Shown here one piece after another: positions 33,370 to 41,987 of a stretch of DNA of 64,000 nucleotides. The DNA comes from Amycolatopsis jejuensis. Its GTDB lineage: Bacteria > Actinomycetota > Actinomycetes > Mycobacteriales > Pseudonocardiaceae. Both the position numbers and the translations under genes were made by a program. The stretch lies in NCBI RefSeq assembly GCF_000717335.1, contig NZ_JNYZ01000029.1, positions 98,489-162,488 on the forward strand, read 5' to 3'. Each line of letters opens with the position of its first letter. The stretch's first letter is position 1. The notes beneath the pieces were generated by a model that saw only the letters and a program-made list of their open reading frames with translations, had not been told where the DNA came from and made no database searches.

Positions 33370-34541
33370 CAAGCGTGCCGGAACAGCTCCAGGTCGAAGG
33401 CCTCGGCGATCGCCGCGTGGCCGGAGTCGTTCGGGTGGACGCCGTCGTCGGAGATCAGCTCACTGCGAGTCTTCGTCGGCTCGGCCGGATCGCGCAGTGC
33501 CGCGTCCAGGTCGGTGACCGCGTCGAACTCGCCGCTGTCGCGGATCCAGCGGTTCACCTGCTGGCGGGCGTCCTCGAACTCCGGGGTGAAGACCGGGGAT
33601 CCGCCGATCGGCGGCAGCGTGCAGCCGATGACGCGCAGGCCGTGCAGATGCGCCCGCGTGAGCAGCAGGCGATAACCGTCGATGAGGTCGGCCGCGGTGG
33701 CCTGTTCGCTTTCCGGCATTCCCGGCAGGGAGCCGAAAATCAGGTCGTTCCCGCCCTCGAACAGAACGATCCAGCTGGCACCGGGGCGGGCCAGCACGTC
33801 ACGGTCGAAGCGGGCCAGCGCGCTGGCTCCCATGCCGTCGGTCTCGCGCAGGACGCGGTTGCCGGAGATGCCCATGTTGACCACCGCGCGGGGCGGGAGA
33901 TCGCGGCAGGCGGCGAACCGGCGGGCGAGCACCGAAGGCCAGGGTGCGTCGGCGCCGGGGGTGGTCTCCATACCGTCCACAAGGGAGTCGCCGAAGGCGA
34001 TGACGGTGGCGGCGCCGCGCGGTGCCAGCACGTCGATGCCGGTGAGCCACAAGTACGACTGGAACTCGGTGGCGTCCCGCAGATTCGGTTCGGCGGTCTG
34101 GTCGCCCGGAGCGAGCCAAGCCGTGCGGAGTCCGACCTCGTGGACCGTCGGGGCGACCTTCTCGTCGGGGAGATACAGCGAGACGGTCAGGTCGGTCTGC
34201 GGGGACACGGTGTAGTCGATCGGGTCGCTGTAGAGCAGCGCGCCAGTCGGCAGCACTACTTCGGCATGGTCGCTGAAGGTCAGCTGTGTGCCGTCGAGGA
34301 AGGCGGAGCCGATGCGGACCGGCGCGTGGCCGAAGGAGTTCGAAAGGGCGACGCGCACGGCCGTCCCGCCGACCGTGGAACGCGCCACCATGCGGACGGT
34401 TTGCGCGCTCACCGTTTCCGGGGTGGTGTCGAGGTCTGCTTCCGGCGGTGCTTCGTCCGGCATTTCCGGCCCGCCGCCTGCCTCGGCCGCCATCGCCAGC
34501 TGCTGCGCGGTGCCCCAAGCAGCGATCCAGTGGTTTTCCAT
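33369..34541 (-). CDS. SGNH/GDSL-family hydrolase
   Basis: A 390-residue esterase/lipase-type protein. After an N-terminal beta-rich domain (about residues 1-180), the SGNH domain shows block I IAFGDSLVDG with the catalytic Ser, block II NMGISGNRVL, block III FEGGNDLI, and block V GVHPNDSGH with Asp and His. There is no signal peptide, so it is probably cytoplasmic. The ATG was chosen because GGAGGT lies just upstream; an earlier in-frame start has none. It follows the FAD monooxygenase gene by 21 bp on the same strand, forming an operon. Substrate unknown; an ester or acetyl group on a natural product is plausible. Confidence 0.86.
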   Translation of the reverse strand: MENHWIAAWGTAQQLAMAAEAGGGPEMPDEAPPEADLDTTPETVSAQTVRMVARSTVGGTAVRVALSNSFGHAPVRIGSAFLDGTQLTFSDHAEVVLPTGALLYSDPIDYTVSPQTDLTVSLYLPDEKVAPTVHEVGLRTAWLAPGDQTAEPNLRDATEFQSYLWLTGIDVLAPRGAATVIAFGDSLVDGMETTPGADAPWPSVLARRFAACRDLPPRAVVNMGISGNRVLRETDGMGASALARFDRDVLARPGASWIVLFEGGNDLIFGSLPGMPESEQATAADLIDGYRLLLTRAHLHGLRVIGCTLPPIGGSPVFTPEFEDARQQVNRWIRDSGEFDAVTDLDAALRDPAEPTKTRSELISDDGVHPNDSGHAAIAEAFDLELFRHA

Positions 34542-34562
34542 GATGTCTACCTCCGTCAAGGG

Positions 34563-36044
34563 TCAGAACCAACGGGTGAGGGCGTTCTCGAACGAGCCGG
34601 GGTCCGGGTCGCGGTCGCCGGCCCAGGCGACGATGCCGTCCGGCCGGACGAGCACGGCGCCGAAGCCGAGGTCGTCGCGCGCCGGTACGGCCTTGTACTG
34701 GACCGGGTAGCGCTCCGCCACGTCGCGCAGCCGTCCGTCGGCGCTGAAGTCCAGGGCGACGCCTTGGCCGTCCCTCAGGAGTTCGCCGACGCGGCTGCCG
34801 TCGGCGAGGCGGAAGTCCGGCGCGTTGTGGCCGGCCAGCGGATGCTCGTCGCCGAGGTCGTAGCGGAGCGACAGGCCCGAGGTGCGCTCGAAGACGTAGG
34901 TGGTACCGGCTCGGGTTGCCATCAGGTCGCGCGTCACAGCCTGGATCGCCCGGGAGTGCGGGTCCGGGCGCATGACCGCCACCTGGGCTCGCGACCAGTC
35001 GAGCACCCGCGCGCCGATCGGATGGCGTTCGGCGGCGTAGGTGTCGAGCAGGCCGTCCGGCGCGTCCCCGCGCACCGTCGCCGCGAGCTTCCAGCCCAGG
35101 TTCATGGCGTCGCCGATGCCGAGGTTGAGTCCCTGCCCGCCCAGCGGCGAATGGATGTGCGCGGCGTCGCCGGCGAGCAGGACGCGGCCGCGCCGGTATT
35201 CGGTCGTCTGCAGTGCCCGGTCGGTGAAGCTGGAGGCGAGGTGCACTTCGTCGAGCGTCACATCGGTGCCGGAAACGCGGCGCAGCACCGTTTGGAGGTG
35301 CTCGCGGGTCAGCGGCTGCGAACGATCGTAGGTGCCGCCGTCGAAGTCCATCACGCCGAAGTGGCCGGGCGTGGGCATCGTGAGGTACATGCCCGCCGGG
35401 GTCAGATTGAACCCAGGCGTCAGCTTGCCGGGATCGGCGAACGCCGCCAGCGCGACGTACCCGGTGAGCTGCGGCTCCGTGCCGACGAAGGCGAAGCCCG
35501 CGAGCCGGCGCACCGTGCTGCGTCCGCCGTCGCAGCCGACGAGCCAGCGAGCTGGGTACTCGTGCTCGCCGTCCTGGACGACCACGCCCTCGTCGTCCTG
35601 GACGAGACCGGAGACCTGGACGCCGTGCCGGATCTCGGCACCGTGCTTGACTGCCCGTTCGGCCAGCACCGTCTCGACCGCTTCGAGGCTGGTCATGATG
35701 CCGTCCAGGGCGGGGCTGGGCAGCCGGTAGGGCAGGGCGGAGAGGTCTACGTCGGCCGGGTCGAGAGAAGTGCCGGCGAAATGGCCGACCCAGCTCGGGC
35801 GCACCTGCTCTTCCTCGGCGGGGGCCGCGCCGGACTCGGCCAGCAGCGAACGCAGCATTCCGCGGCGGTAGAACGCCTCGGCCGACCCGCCCGACAGCCC
35901 CCGCATCCCGAGCGGCATCTTCCGCCACGGGGAATGCGGGTCCGCCTCCTTTTCCAGCACCAGCACCGAACAGCCGGCGAGAGCCAGTTCACCGGCGAGG
36001 AACAGGCCGACCGGCCCGGCCCCCGCGATCACTACGTCGTGCAT
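34563..36044 (-). CDS. FAD-dependent monooxygenase (aromatic hydroxylase type)
   Basis: A 493-residue group A flavoprotein monooxygenase of the PheA/TfdB or polyketide hydroxylase kind (RdmE, PgaE). The FAD-binding GAGPVGLFLAGELA begins at residue 8, VGCDGGRSTVRR at about 165 is the DG motif, and VLLAGDAAHIHSPLGGQGLN at about 275 is the GD motif. The C-terminal thioredoxin-like domain is present but short. It uses NAD(P)H and oxygen to hydroxylate an aromatic compound. AAGGGGG precedes the ATG. The long open frame further upstream in the same phase is only antisense to the regulator. It is divergent from the SARP-type regulator, which probably controls it. Confidence 0.87.
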   Translation of the reverse strand: MHDVVIAGAGPVGLFLAGELALAGCSVLVLEKEADPHSPWRKMPLGMRGLSGGSAEAFYRRGMLRSLLAESGAAPAEEEQVRPSWVGHFAGTSLDPADVDLSALPYRLPSPALDGIMTSLEAVETVLAERAVKHGAEIRHGVQVSGLVQDDEGVVVQDGEHEYPARWLVGCDGGRSTVRRLAGFAFVGTEPQLTGYVALAAFADPGKLTPGFNLTPAGMYLTMPTPGHFGVMDFDGGTYDRSQPLTREHLQTVLRRVSGTDVTLDEVHLASSFTDRALQTTEYRRGRVLLAGDAAHIHSPLGGQGLNLGIGDAMNLGWKLAATVRGDAPDGLLDTYAAERHPIGARVLDWSRAQVAVMRPDPHSRAIQAVTRDLMATRAGTTYVFERTSGLSLRYDLGDEHPLAGHNAPDFRLADGSRVGELLRDGQGVALDFSADGRLRDVAERYPVQYKAVPARDDLGFGAVLVRPDGIVAWAGDRDPDPGSFENALTRWF

Positions 36045-36161
36045 GACAACCCCCTTCTTCCGTGGTGAGCCCGAGACTGCCCGCCACCACTCACACGAGG
36101 CGCACACGGCGCGCACATCCCGGTGCTGGCGGCCATCGGGCAGGCACGCGAAGATCGAAGG

Positions 36162-39100
36162 GTGGCTGTTGTCCCGCTTCGTGTGACGTTGCTCGGCACC
36201 GTGCAGGTGTCTCGCGGCGATGCTGTCCTGTCCGTCCCGGGCGCGCGATTGCAGGCCTTGACCACGCGGCTGGCGCTCGCCGGCGGGCGCACGGTCGAGC
36301 CAGCCGTCCTGGTCGACGCGATCTGGGCCGAGGACCCGCCCGCCGATCCCGCGCATGCCCTGCAGGCTCTCGTCTCGCGGCTGCGCCGGATGCTCGGTTC
36401 GGCGGACGTCGTCGTACCGGCCGCTGGCGGCTACCGGCTGGACGTGGCTCCGGCGGACGTGGACGCGCTGCGGTTCGAACACCTGATCGTCGCTGGCCGG
36501 GACCACCTGCGGTCCGGCGAGCTGTCCGCAGCCGCGGAGGTGCTCGGCGAGGCCGTGGCGGTGTGGGGCGACCAGCCCCACACCGAGCCGGCAGCAGTCG
36601 CCGCGGTGTCGGTGGCCGCCGCGACCCGGCTCGCGCAGGTCTCCGTCGATGCCGTAGCCGATCTCGCCGACGCCGAACTGTCGCTTGGCCGCGTCGAGGC
36701 GGCTGCCGCCCGGCTGTCCCGCTTGCTCGCTGAGCACCCGGTCCACGAGCGGGCAGCAGCGCTGCTCATGGACGCGCTGGCGGCACAGGGCCGCCAGGCC
36801 GACGCGCTCGCTCGCTACGAACAGATCCGCGAGGCGTTGGCCGAGACACTCGGCACCGACCCGGGCACCGCACTGCGCGAGCGGCATCTGCGCCTGCTGC
36901 GCAACCCGGTCGCGCCGCTTCCCGCCCAAAGCCCGGGCAACCTCCCCGCGGCACTGACCAGTTTTGTCGGACGGGACGACGACCTCGCCCGGATCGGCGA
37001 ACTGCTCGCCGCCGGCAGGCTGATCACCGTGCTCGGCCCCGGCGGAGCCGGCAAGACCCGGCTCGCGCTGGAAGCCGCCCGCCGCCACGAATACCCGGGC
37101 GGTGCTTGGCTGATCGACCTCGCTTCGGTCTCCGAACCTGCCGAGGTCGGCGCGGCCGTGCTGGCCGGGATCAGGATGCGCGGCAGCGGGCTTTTCGAGG
37201 GGCGGACGCGGGTCGAGGGTGCCGAGCTGGATGTGCTCGCGGACCAGCTCGGCGGCCGGGAACGGTTGCTGCTGATGGACAATTGCGAGCACCTCGTCGA
37301 CGCCGTGGCCCATCTGGTGGAGGCGCTGCTGGCCCGGTGCGCCGGGCTTCGGGTGCTGGCCACCAGCCGTGAACCGCTGGCCGTCGACGGCGAAGCGCTG
37401 GTGCCGCTCGGCCCGCTCGCCCTGCCCGAGCCGGACGCGGAGGTCGAACCGGCCCGGCGGACCGCGGCGGTGCGCCTGTTCGCCGAGCGGGCTGCGGCCG
37501 TGCGTCCCGGTTTCGCGGTGGATGAAGCGAATCTCGCCGACGTCACGATGGTGGTCCGCGGCCTGGACGGCTTGCCGCTGGCGCTGGAACTGGCCGCAGC
37601 CCGCCTGCGCACGCTCGCCCTGCCTGACCTGGCGGCCGGTCTGTCCGACCGGTTCCGGCTGCTCGCCACCGGCAGCCGCACCGCCTTCCCCCGGCACCGC
37701 ACGCTGCGCGCGGTCATCGCGTGGAGCTGGGAGCTGCTCAGCCCGGACGAGCGCACGGTCGCGGAACGGATCTCGGTCTTGCCCGGCGGAGTCACCCGCG
37801 ACTCGGCCGCCGCGGTCTGCGCGGGCGCCGCGGTGCCGTCCGGCGAGATCCCGTACCTGCTCGCCGACCTGGTCGACCGGTCGCTGCTGCGGCTCGTCCC
37901 GGACACCAGCCGGTACCGGATGTTGGAGACGATCCGCGAGTACGGGCTGGAAAGCCTTGCCGCACAAGAACTCCGGACCAGCGTGCGGGATCTCGCTGCC
38001 GAGTACTTCGCCGGTCTGGTCGCCGAAAACGACCCGCTGCTGCGCGGCCCTCGGCAGCTGGACGCGCTGCGGGTGCTCCGCGCCGAGTACGACAACGTGC
38101 TCGCCGCCCTGCGCCACCGCTGCGACACCGGCGACGCCGACGGCGCGATCGGACTCGCGGTGAACCTGACCTGGTACTGGCAGATGCTCGGCCGCCACAC
38201 CGACGCGGCTCATTGGCTCGGCGAAGCGGTTTCGACGCCGGGCGCGCGGCCGAGCGTGCCGCGCGCCGTCGCCGAGCAGGTGCTGCTGATCAACCGGTTC
38301 GCCGCCTATGCCCCGCCCGCCGACTGGCGTGAGCAACTGTGGGCGCTCGCCGGCCAGCCGGAGCTGCCGTCCTTCGGCGGCGCGCTGGTCGCGCTCCGGC
38401 TGGCCACCATCCCGGAGACGAACGCGGCGCCGGAGACCGTCCAGCGGTTCATCGACGGACCGGACGAATGGCTGTCCGGGCTGGCGCACCTGTTCCGGGC
38501 CCAGTTCGCCGAGAACGCGGGTCACTTCGACCAGGTCCGCGGCGACGTCGCCGCCGCGCTGGAGATCTTCGGCCGGGCCGGCGACCGCTGGGGGCTGGCC
38601 ACCGCACTGCCGCTGCGCGCGCTGCTGCGGCAGTACGACGGCGATCTCGGCGGCGGGCTGGCCGATCTGGCCAAGGCCAGTACGCTGGCCCGCGAGTTCG
38701 GCTCGCTCAGCCTCAGCGACGAGATCTTCCTCAACCTGCGCTCGATCGACCTGCACGTCCGGCGCGGCGAGACCGCGCGGGCGGCCGGGATGATCGCCGC
38801 CAACCGGGAGCGCGTGTCGTCTCCCGAGCTGGCGATCCTGACCGACGCGCTGGAAGCCGGCCTGTGGGTGCGGATCGGCGATCCGGACCGGGCCCGCGAG
38901 CTGATCGAGTCGGCCGAGGCCGGACTGTCAGAACACCCCCAGTTCGACGGCAGCGGCCACAATCGGGCCCTGATCTCCGTGGCGCGCGGTGCGCTCTGCC
39001 TCGAGACCGGCGACGGACCAGGTGCCGAAGCGGCGCTGAGCCGGGCATACCTCGCCGCGGTGGACAGCTCGGACATGCCGATCCTGGCGATGGTGGCTGT

Positions 39101-39347
39101 GGCGGTAGCCGGTGTCGCCGCGCTGTACGGGCGCCCCCGGGACGCGGCCGCCCTGCTCGGCGCGGCGGCCAGGCTGCGCGGTGTGCACGACCGGACCGAT
39201 CTGCAGATCCGCGCGCTGAGCGCCCGCGGCCGCACCGCGCTGGGCGACGAAGGTTTCGCTGCCGCGTACGAGCGCGGCTGGCAGCTGACCGCCCCGTCAG
39301 CCCTGCTCTCAGCCGACCCAGCGCTGCTGCGGGGCACCGGTCCGTGA
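36162..39347 (+). CDS. SARP-family regulator with BTAD and ATPase domains
   Basis: A 1061-residue regulator. The N-terminus is an OmpR-type winged helix (about 1-90), then a BTAD domain (about 95-245, with VHERAAALLMDALAAQGRQA), an NB-ARC/AAA-like ATPase with Walker A GPGGAGKTR near residue 292 and LLLMDNCEHLVDAV, and a C-terminal helical repeat region. This AfsR-like architecture activates secondary metabolite or detoxification genes. The GTG chosen directly follows GAAGG and precedes the conserved LRVTLLG. It is divergent from the monooxygenase-esterase operon and its stop codon lies in the right inverted repeat. Activation of the neighbouring operon is inferred. Confidence 0.85.
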   Translation: MAVVPLRVTLLGTVQVSRGDAVLSVPGARLQALTTRLALAGGRTVEPAVLVDAIWAEDPPADPAHALQALVSRLRRMLGSADVVVPAAGGYRLDVAPADVDALRFEHLIVAGRDHLRSGELSAAAEVLGEAVAVWGDQPHTEPAAVAAVSVAAATRLAQVSVDAVADLADAELSLGRVEAAAARLSRLLAEHPVHERAAALLMDALAAQGRQADALARYEQIREALAETLGTDPGTALRERHLRLLRNPVAPLPAQSPGNLPAALTSFVGRDDDLARIGELLAAGRLITVLGPGGAGKTRLALEAARRHEYPGGAWLIDLASVSEPAEVGAAVLAGIRMRGSGLFEGRTRVEGAELDVLADQLGGRERLLLMDNCEHLVDAVAHLVEALLARCAGLRVLATSREPLAVDGEALVPLGPLALPEPDAEVEPARRTAAVRLFAERAAAVRPGFAVDEANLADVTMVVRGLDGLPLALELAAARLRTLALPDLAAGLSDRFRLLATGSRTAFPRHRTLRAVIAWSWELLSPDERTVAERISVLPGGVTRDSAAAVCAGAAVPSGEIPYLLADLVDRSLLRLVPDTSRYRMLETIREYGLESLAAQELRTSVRDLAAEYFAGLVAENDPLLRGPRQLDALRVLRAEYDNVLAALRHRCDTGDADGAIGLAVNLTWYWQMLGRHTDAAHWLGEAVSTPGARPSVPRAVAEQVLLINRFAAYAPPADWREQLWALAGQPELPSFGGALVALRLATIPETNAAPETVQRFIDGPDEWLSGLAHLFRAQFAENAGHFDQVRGDVAAALEIFGRAGDRWGLATALPLRALLRQYDGDLGGGLADLAKASTLAREFGSLSLSDEIFLNLRSIDLHVRRGETARAAGMIAANRERVSSPELAILTDALEAGLWVRIGDPDRARELIESAEAGLSEHPQFDGSGHNRALISVARGALCLETGDGPGAEAALSRAYLAAVDSSDMPILAMVAVAVAGVAALYGRPRDAAALLGAAARLRGVHDRTDLQIRALSARGRTALGDEGFAAAYERGWQLTAPSALLSADPALLRGTGP

Positions 39348-39470
39348 GGGGAGTCCTGTGAGCCTGTGGGCGATGGGTGTGGCGGGGGTGTGAGGGTGGC
39401 TTCTGGTGATCGAGATGTACCACCGGCTTGATGACCGGAAGCCCTGGGATGGCTGTCTGCTCGATCGTGG
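39336..39470. repeat. Right copy of the ~140-bp inverted repeat
   Basis: Reverse complement of the copy at 33228-33369. It contains the stop of the SARP gene. On the minus strand it reads in frame as IEQTAIPGLPVIKPVVHLDH at the end of the gene split by the IS element, so it may derive from that gene. Confidence 0.8.
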
Positions 39471-39611
39471 CTGGGGAGGCCGGTTGCGGGGTGGGTGGTT
39501 GGGTGACCCACTCGAGCAACTGCGGACTCGGCACACCGAGCGTGTGTGCTCGAGTTGTCATACGAGCCAGGTAGTGGGGGACGACAACGGGGAAAGAGCG
39601 ATCGTCTTCGC
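39471..39611 (-). pseudogene. 3' part of a gene split by the IS element
   Basis: The frame reads GEDDRSFPVVVPHYLARMTT followed by RAHTLGVPSPQLLEWVTQPP and runs into the right inverted repeat. Joining it across the IS to the frame at 40561-40830, after removing one copy of the TA duplication, restores a continuous reading frame (TTELGEDDRSF). The stop lies within or beyond the inverted repeat and is not certain. Confidence 0.55.
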
Positions 39612-40073
39612 CTAGGGCGTGTCTGACAATGCTTTGGTCCAGGTGAGCACCGCGTGCAGGATCACTGCTGATCGGTAGACGATGGCCAACTTGTCGTAGC
39701 GAGTGGCCAGCCCGCGCCATTGCTTGAGTAGATTGAATCGTCGTTCGACGACGTTGCGGCCGCGGTAGTCCACCGCGTCGAAGGCGGGTGGCCGACCGCC
39801 GCGGGAACCGCGGCGCTTGCGGTGCCCGGCCTGATCGGCAGGTTCGGGGATCACGGCGGTGATGCCGCGGGCGCGCAGGTGTCTGCGGATCGCTCTCGAG
39901 GAGTAGGCCTTGTCGCCACGGACGCGGTCCGGCCGGCTCCGGGCTCGTCCGCGTCCTGTCCGGCGGATGCGCAGGTGCCGCATCAGGTGCGGGAACATCG
40001 GCGCATCCCCGGCCTGGCCGGGCCCGACCAGAGCCACCAGCGGCCGGCCATTGCCGTCGACGAGGTGGTGCAC
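39612..40073 (-). CDS. IS5-family transposase, downstream frame (orfB)
   Basis: This frame encodes the C-terminal catalytic half: VRGDKAYSSRAIRRHLRARG carries the second Asp and ERRFNLLKQWRGLATRYDK the Glu of the DDE triad. Translation probably enters it by a +1 frameshift from orfA, because the frame is open upstream of its own first start (SRGGWSTEVHH) and overlaps the orfA end. Its TAG stop lies in the terminal inverted repeat. Confidence 0.82.
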   Translation of the reverse strand: MHHLVDGNGRPLVALVGPGQAGDAPMFPHLMRHLRIRRTGRGRARSRPDRVRGDKAYSSRAIRRHLRARGITAVIPEPADQAGHRKRRGSRGGRPPAFDAVDYRGRNVVERRFNLLKQWRGLATRYDKLAIVYRSAVILHAVLTWTKALSDTP

Positions 40074-40113
40074 CTCGGTGCTCCAGCCGCCGCGGGAGCG
40101 GCCAACCGCGTGA

Positions 40114-40539
40114 TCAGGCGGCTCGCTTCGTAGATCCGTGTAGTTCGACCCAGCCCCCTGTGGGACGGGTGATGGTGGTGGCGTGCTGATGAGCCCGGGC
40201 GATCGTCGAATCCACCGACACCGACCACTCGATCACGCCTGCGGCGTCGGCGTGGGTGAGCAGGCGTTGCAGGACGGTGTCCCAGGTACCGTCGCCGGCC
40301 ATCCGGCGGTGCCAGGTCCAGATCGTCTGCCATGGACCGAACACCGACGGCACGTCCCGCCACGCGATGCCACACCGGTAGCGGTAGATGATCCCTTCGA
40401 CCATCGCCCGGGCATCGGAAAACGGCCGACCTTGCCTACCGGTGCGGACCGGGAGCAAGTCCTCGATCAACGCCCACTGCTCGTCTGAGACCAACTGAAA
40501 CCGCGACACGACGACCAGCATCCCAGCCAGCAACCGCAA
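40114..40539 (-). CDS. IS5-family transposase, upstream frame (orfA)
   Basis: A 141-residue N-terminal half starting near MLVVVSRFQLVSDEQWALIE, with the IS5 N-terminal domain (YRYRCGIAWRDVPSVFGPWQ) and the first catalytic Asp in WSVSVDSTIARAHQHA. The frame stops in KRAA. As in the IS427 group, the complete transposase is made by frameshifting into orfB. Confidence 0.82.
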   Translation of the reverse strand: MRLLAGMLVVVSRFQLVSDEQWALIEDLLPVRTGRQGRPFSDARAMVEGIIYRYRCGIAWRDVPSVFGPWQTIWTWHRRMAGDGTWDTVLQRLLTHADAAGVIEWSVSVDSTIARAHQHATTITRPTGGWVELHGSTKRAA

Positions 40540-40560
40540 CCTTTGTCAGACACGCCCTAG

Positions 40561-40830
40561 TTCGGTGGTGAGCCGAGCGATGTCATGGCTCATCCAGCCA
40601 GCATTGTGCTGACGGGCGGCGCGCCGGACCTTTGCCGCGACCATCTTGGTCCGCGTCTCGACGTTGTCGGAATTGAGTCCCTTCTCCAGCAAAAGGCAGT
40701 AGTAATAGCGGTCGTGGTCGAGGGGGCTGCCGTTGAGCACGACGTTGCTGACACGATCGACGATCGGGAGCGCGGGGTCGGCTTCTCTGCGCGCCGCGTG
40801 CGGTCGTAAGACGTTCGAACGGGTCCGGCT
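40561..40830 (-). pseudogene. 5' part of a hypothetical gene split by the IS element
   Basis: The frame reads EADPALPIVDRVSNVVLNGS, then DHDRYYYCLLLEKGLNSDNV and WMSHDIARLTTEL, at which point the IS adds GRV and a stop. No family is recognised and no start codon is clear, because the upstream 100 bp shift between frames. The intact ancestor continued into 39471-39611. Confidence 0.5.
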
Positions 40831-40934
40831 GCTGACCGATCCGGCTACCGTCGCTTCCCATCAGCAGTGGCGCGATACTGTCTGGCCGTCGTCGCGCCCC
40901 ACGACAAGCTGCTCGCACCGACGACGAGGAGCTC

Positions 40935-41575
40935 GTGATCGAAGACCCGAACGCGCGGCTGCTGGAGTTCGCCGACGGCCTGCGGCAGCGACGGATTGCC
41001 CACGTCCCGGCGATGACGCAGAAAGCTCTTGCCGAGTTGCTCGGTTGGCCGGAGACGACAGTGTCGCTCATCGAACGTGGGACACAGGCGGTCACCGAGC
41101 CCGAGCTGACCGAATGGGCTCGGGTTCTGGCGTGCCCGGCAAGGAACTCGACGCACTGCAGCAGGAACTGAAAGCGATCAGGCTCGGTGGAAGACTCGGC
41201 TCCGCACAAGCGGCCATGGGGGTGCGCAGAAGTCGTTCGCCGAACTGGAGCAGACGGACCGCAAGATCGTCGATGTGGAGACCGCGATCGTGCCTGGCCC
41301 GGTTCAGATACCTGCGTACACACGCGCAAATTCTCGACGACGAGACGAAAGCCATCGAGCTGCTGGTGTTCGAAGCTGTGTTGCACAGTCGGTTCGTGCG
41401 GCCGGAGACGACGGCTGGCCAGATCGACCGCCTTATCGCCGTCACACACTCGCGGAACGTGCGAGTGGGGATCGTTCCGCTCGATGCCGGGCTGGAACTC
41501 CCGCCACTGCACGGGTTCTGGCTGTTCGACGACGAGCTGCTCAGTGTCGAGGCGATCCACAGCCGCCGAAGGTGA
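40935..41575 (+). pseudogene. Decayed XRE/DUF5753-type regulator
   Basis: The HTH part, MTQKALAELLGWPETTVSLIERG, is intact in substance, but the frame then shifts near 41135 (PGKELDALQQELKA), again near 41225 (QKSFAELEQTDRKIVDVETA, IVPGPVQIPAYTRA) and again near 41330 (LDDETKAIELLVFEAVLHSR). Joined, the pieces give the DUF5753 domain ending ELPPLHGFWLFDDE. At least three frameshifts make it non-functional. Its presence next to the IS marks this stretch as degenerating. The product would have been about 210 residues. Confidence 0.75.
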
Positions 41576-41987
41576 CGATGCGCTCGTGGACTGACTCCCG
41601 GAACAGACGCGCGTGATCCACGCCGAGAGATCGACCGGGGACGGGCGCCGATCGCTTCGGCGAAGTTGCGACCGGAATCGTGCCTGGGGTGTCGGACCTG
41701 TCAAGTCCGCTGATCTTGTGGTTGACGTCGGTGAGGTTGCGGCCTAGCGTTCGACATCCGGACATGCGCCCGGTGGCACTGAGCCATGGCTTGTGTGGAG
41801 CCAGGGACGGTCACCGCCCGCGCAGGCGCTGTCGGGCGTCGTCGCCGGTTCCCAGTACCTTGCGCGCATTCGGTGCGCACGAGGGTCGCTGCACGCCGAA
41901 CTGTTCCCGGCTCCACCTTGGTGCGCATTCCGGTTCACGCGATACCGACGAAGTCCCTTCAGGAAAGAAGAATGAGGAGTCAGGATC
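41576..41987. other. Intergenic region upstream of the alkylsulfatase gene
   Basis: No supported gene. The sulfatase promoter should lie here. A TTGACG at about 41722 is a possible -35, but no convincing -10 is seen. The short AGGAAAGAAG before the sulfatase ATG is its likely ribosome binding region. Confidence 0.35.

Larger units (their letters stand above)
39612..40560 (-). mobile_element. IS5-family insertion sequence
   Basis: The ends CTAGGGCGTGTCTGACAA and TTGTCAGACACGCCCTAG are perfect 18-bp inverted repeats if the flanking CTAG is included. The mobile unit is probably 39615-40557 with a duplicated TA, inserted at a CTAG site. It carries a two-frame DDE transposase. It splits a hypothetical gene and appears complete, so it may be recent. 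Confidence 0.9.

Noticed and set aside
36045..38756. Extension of the FAD monooxygenase frame upstream to 38756
   Set aside because: The region is antisense to the SARP gene. The monooxygenase begins with its FAD motif right after a good ribosome site at 36044.
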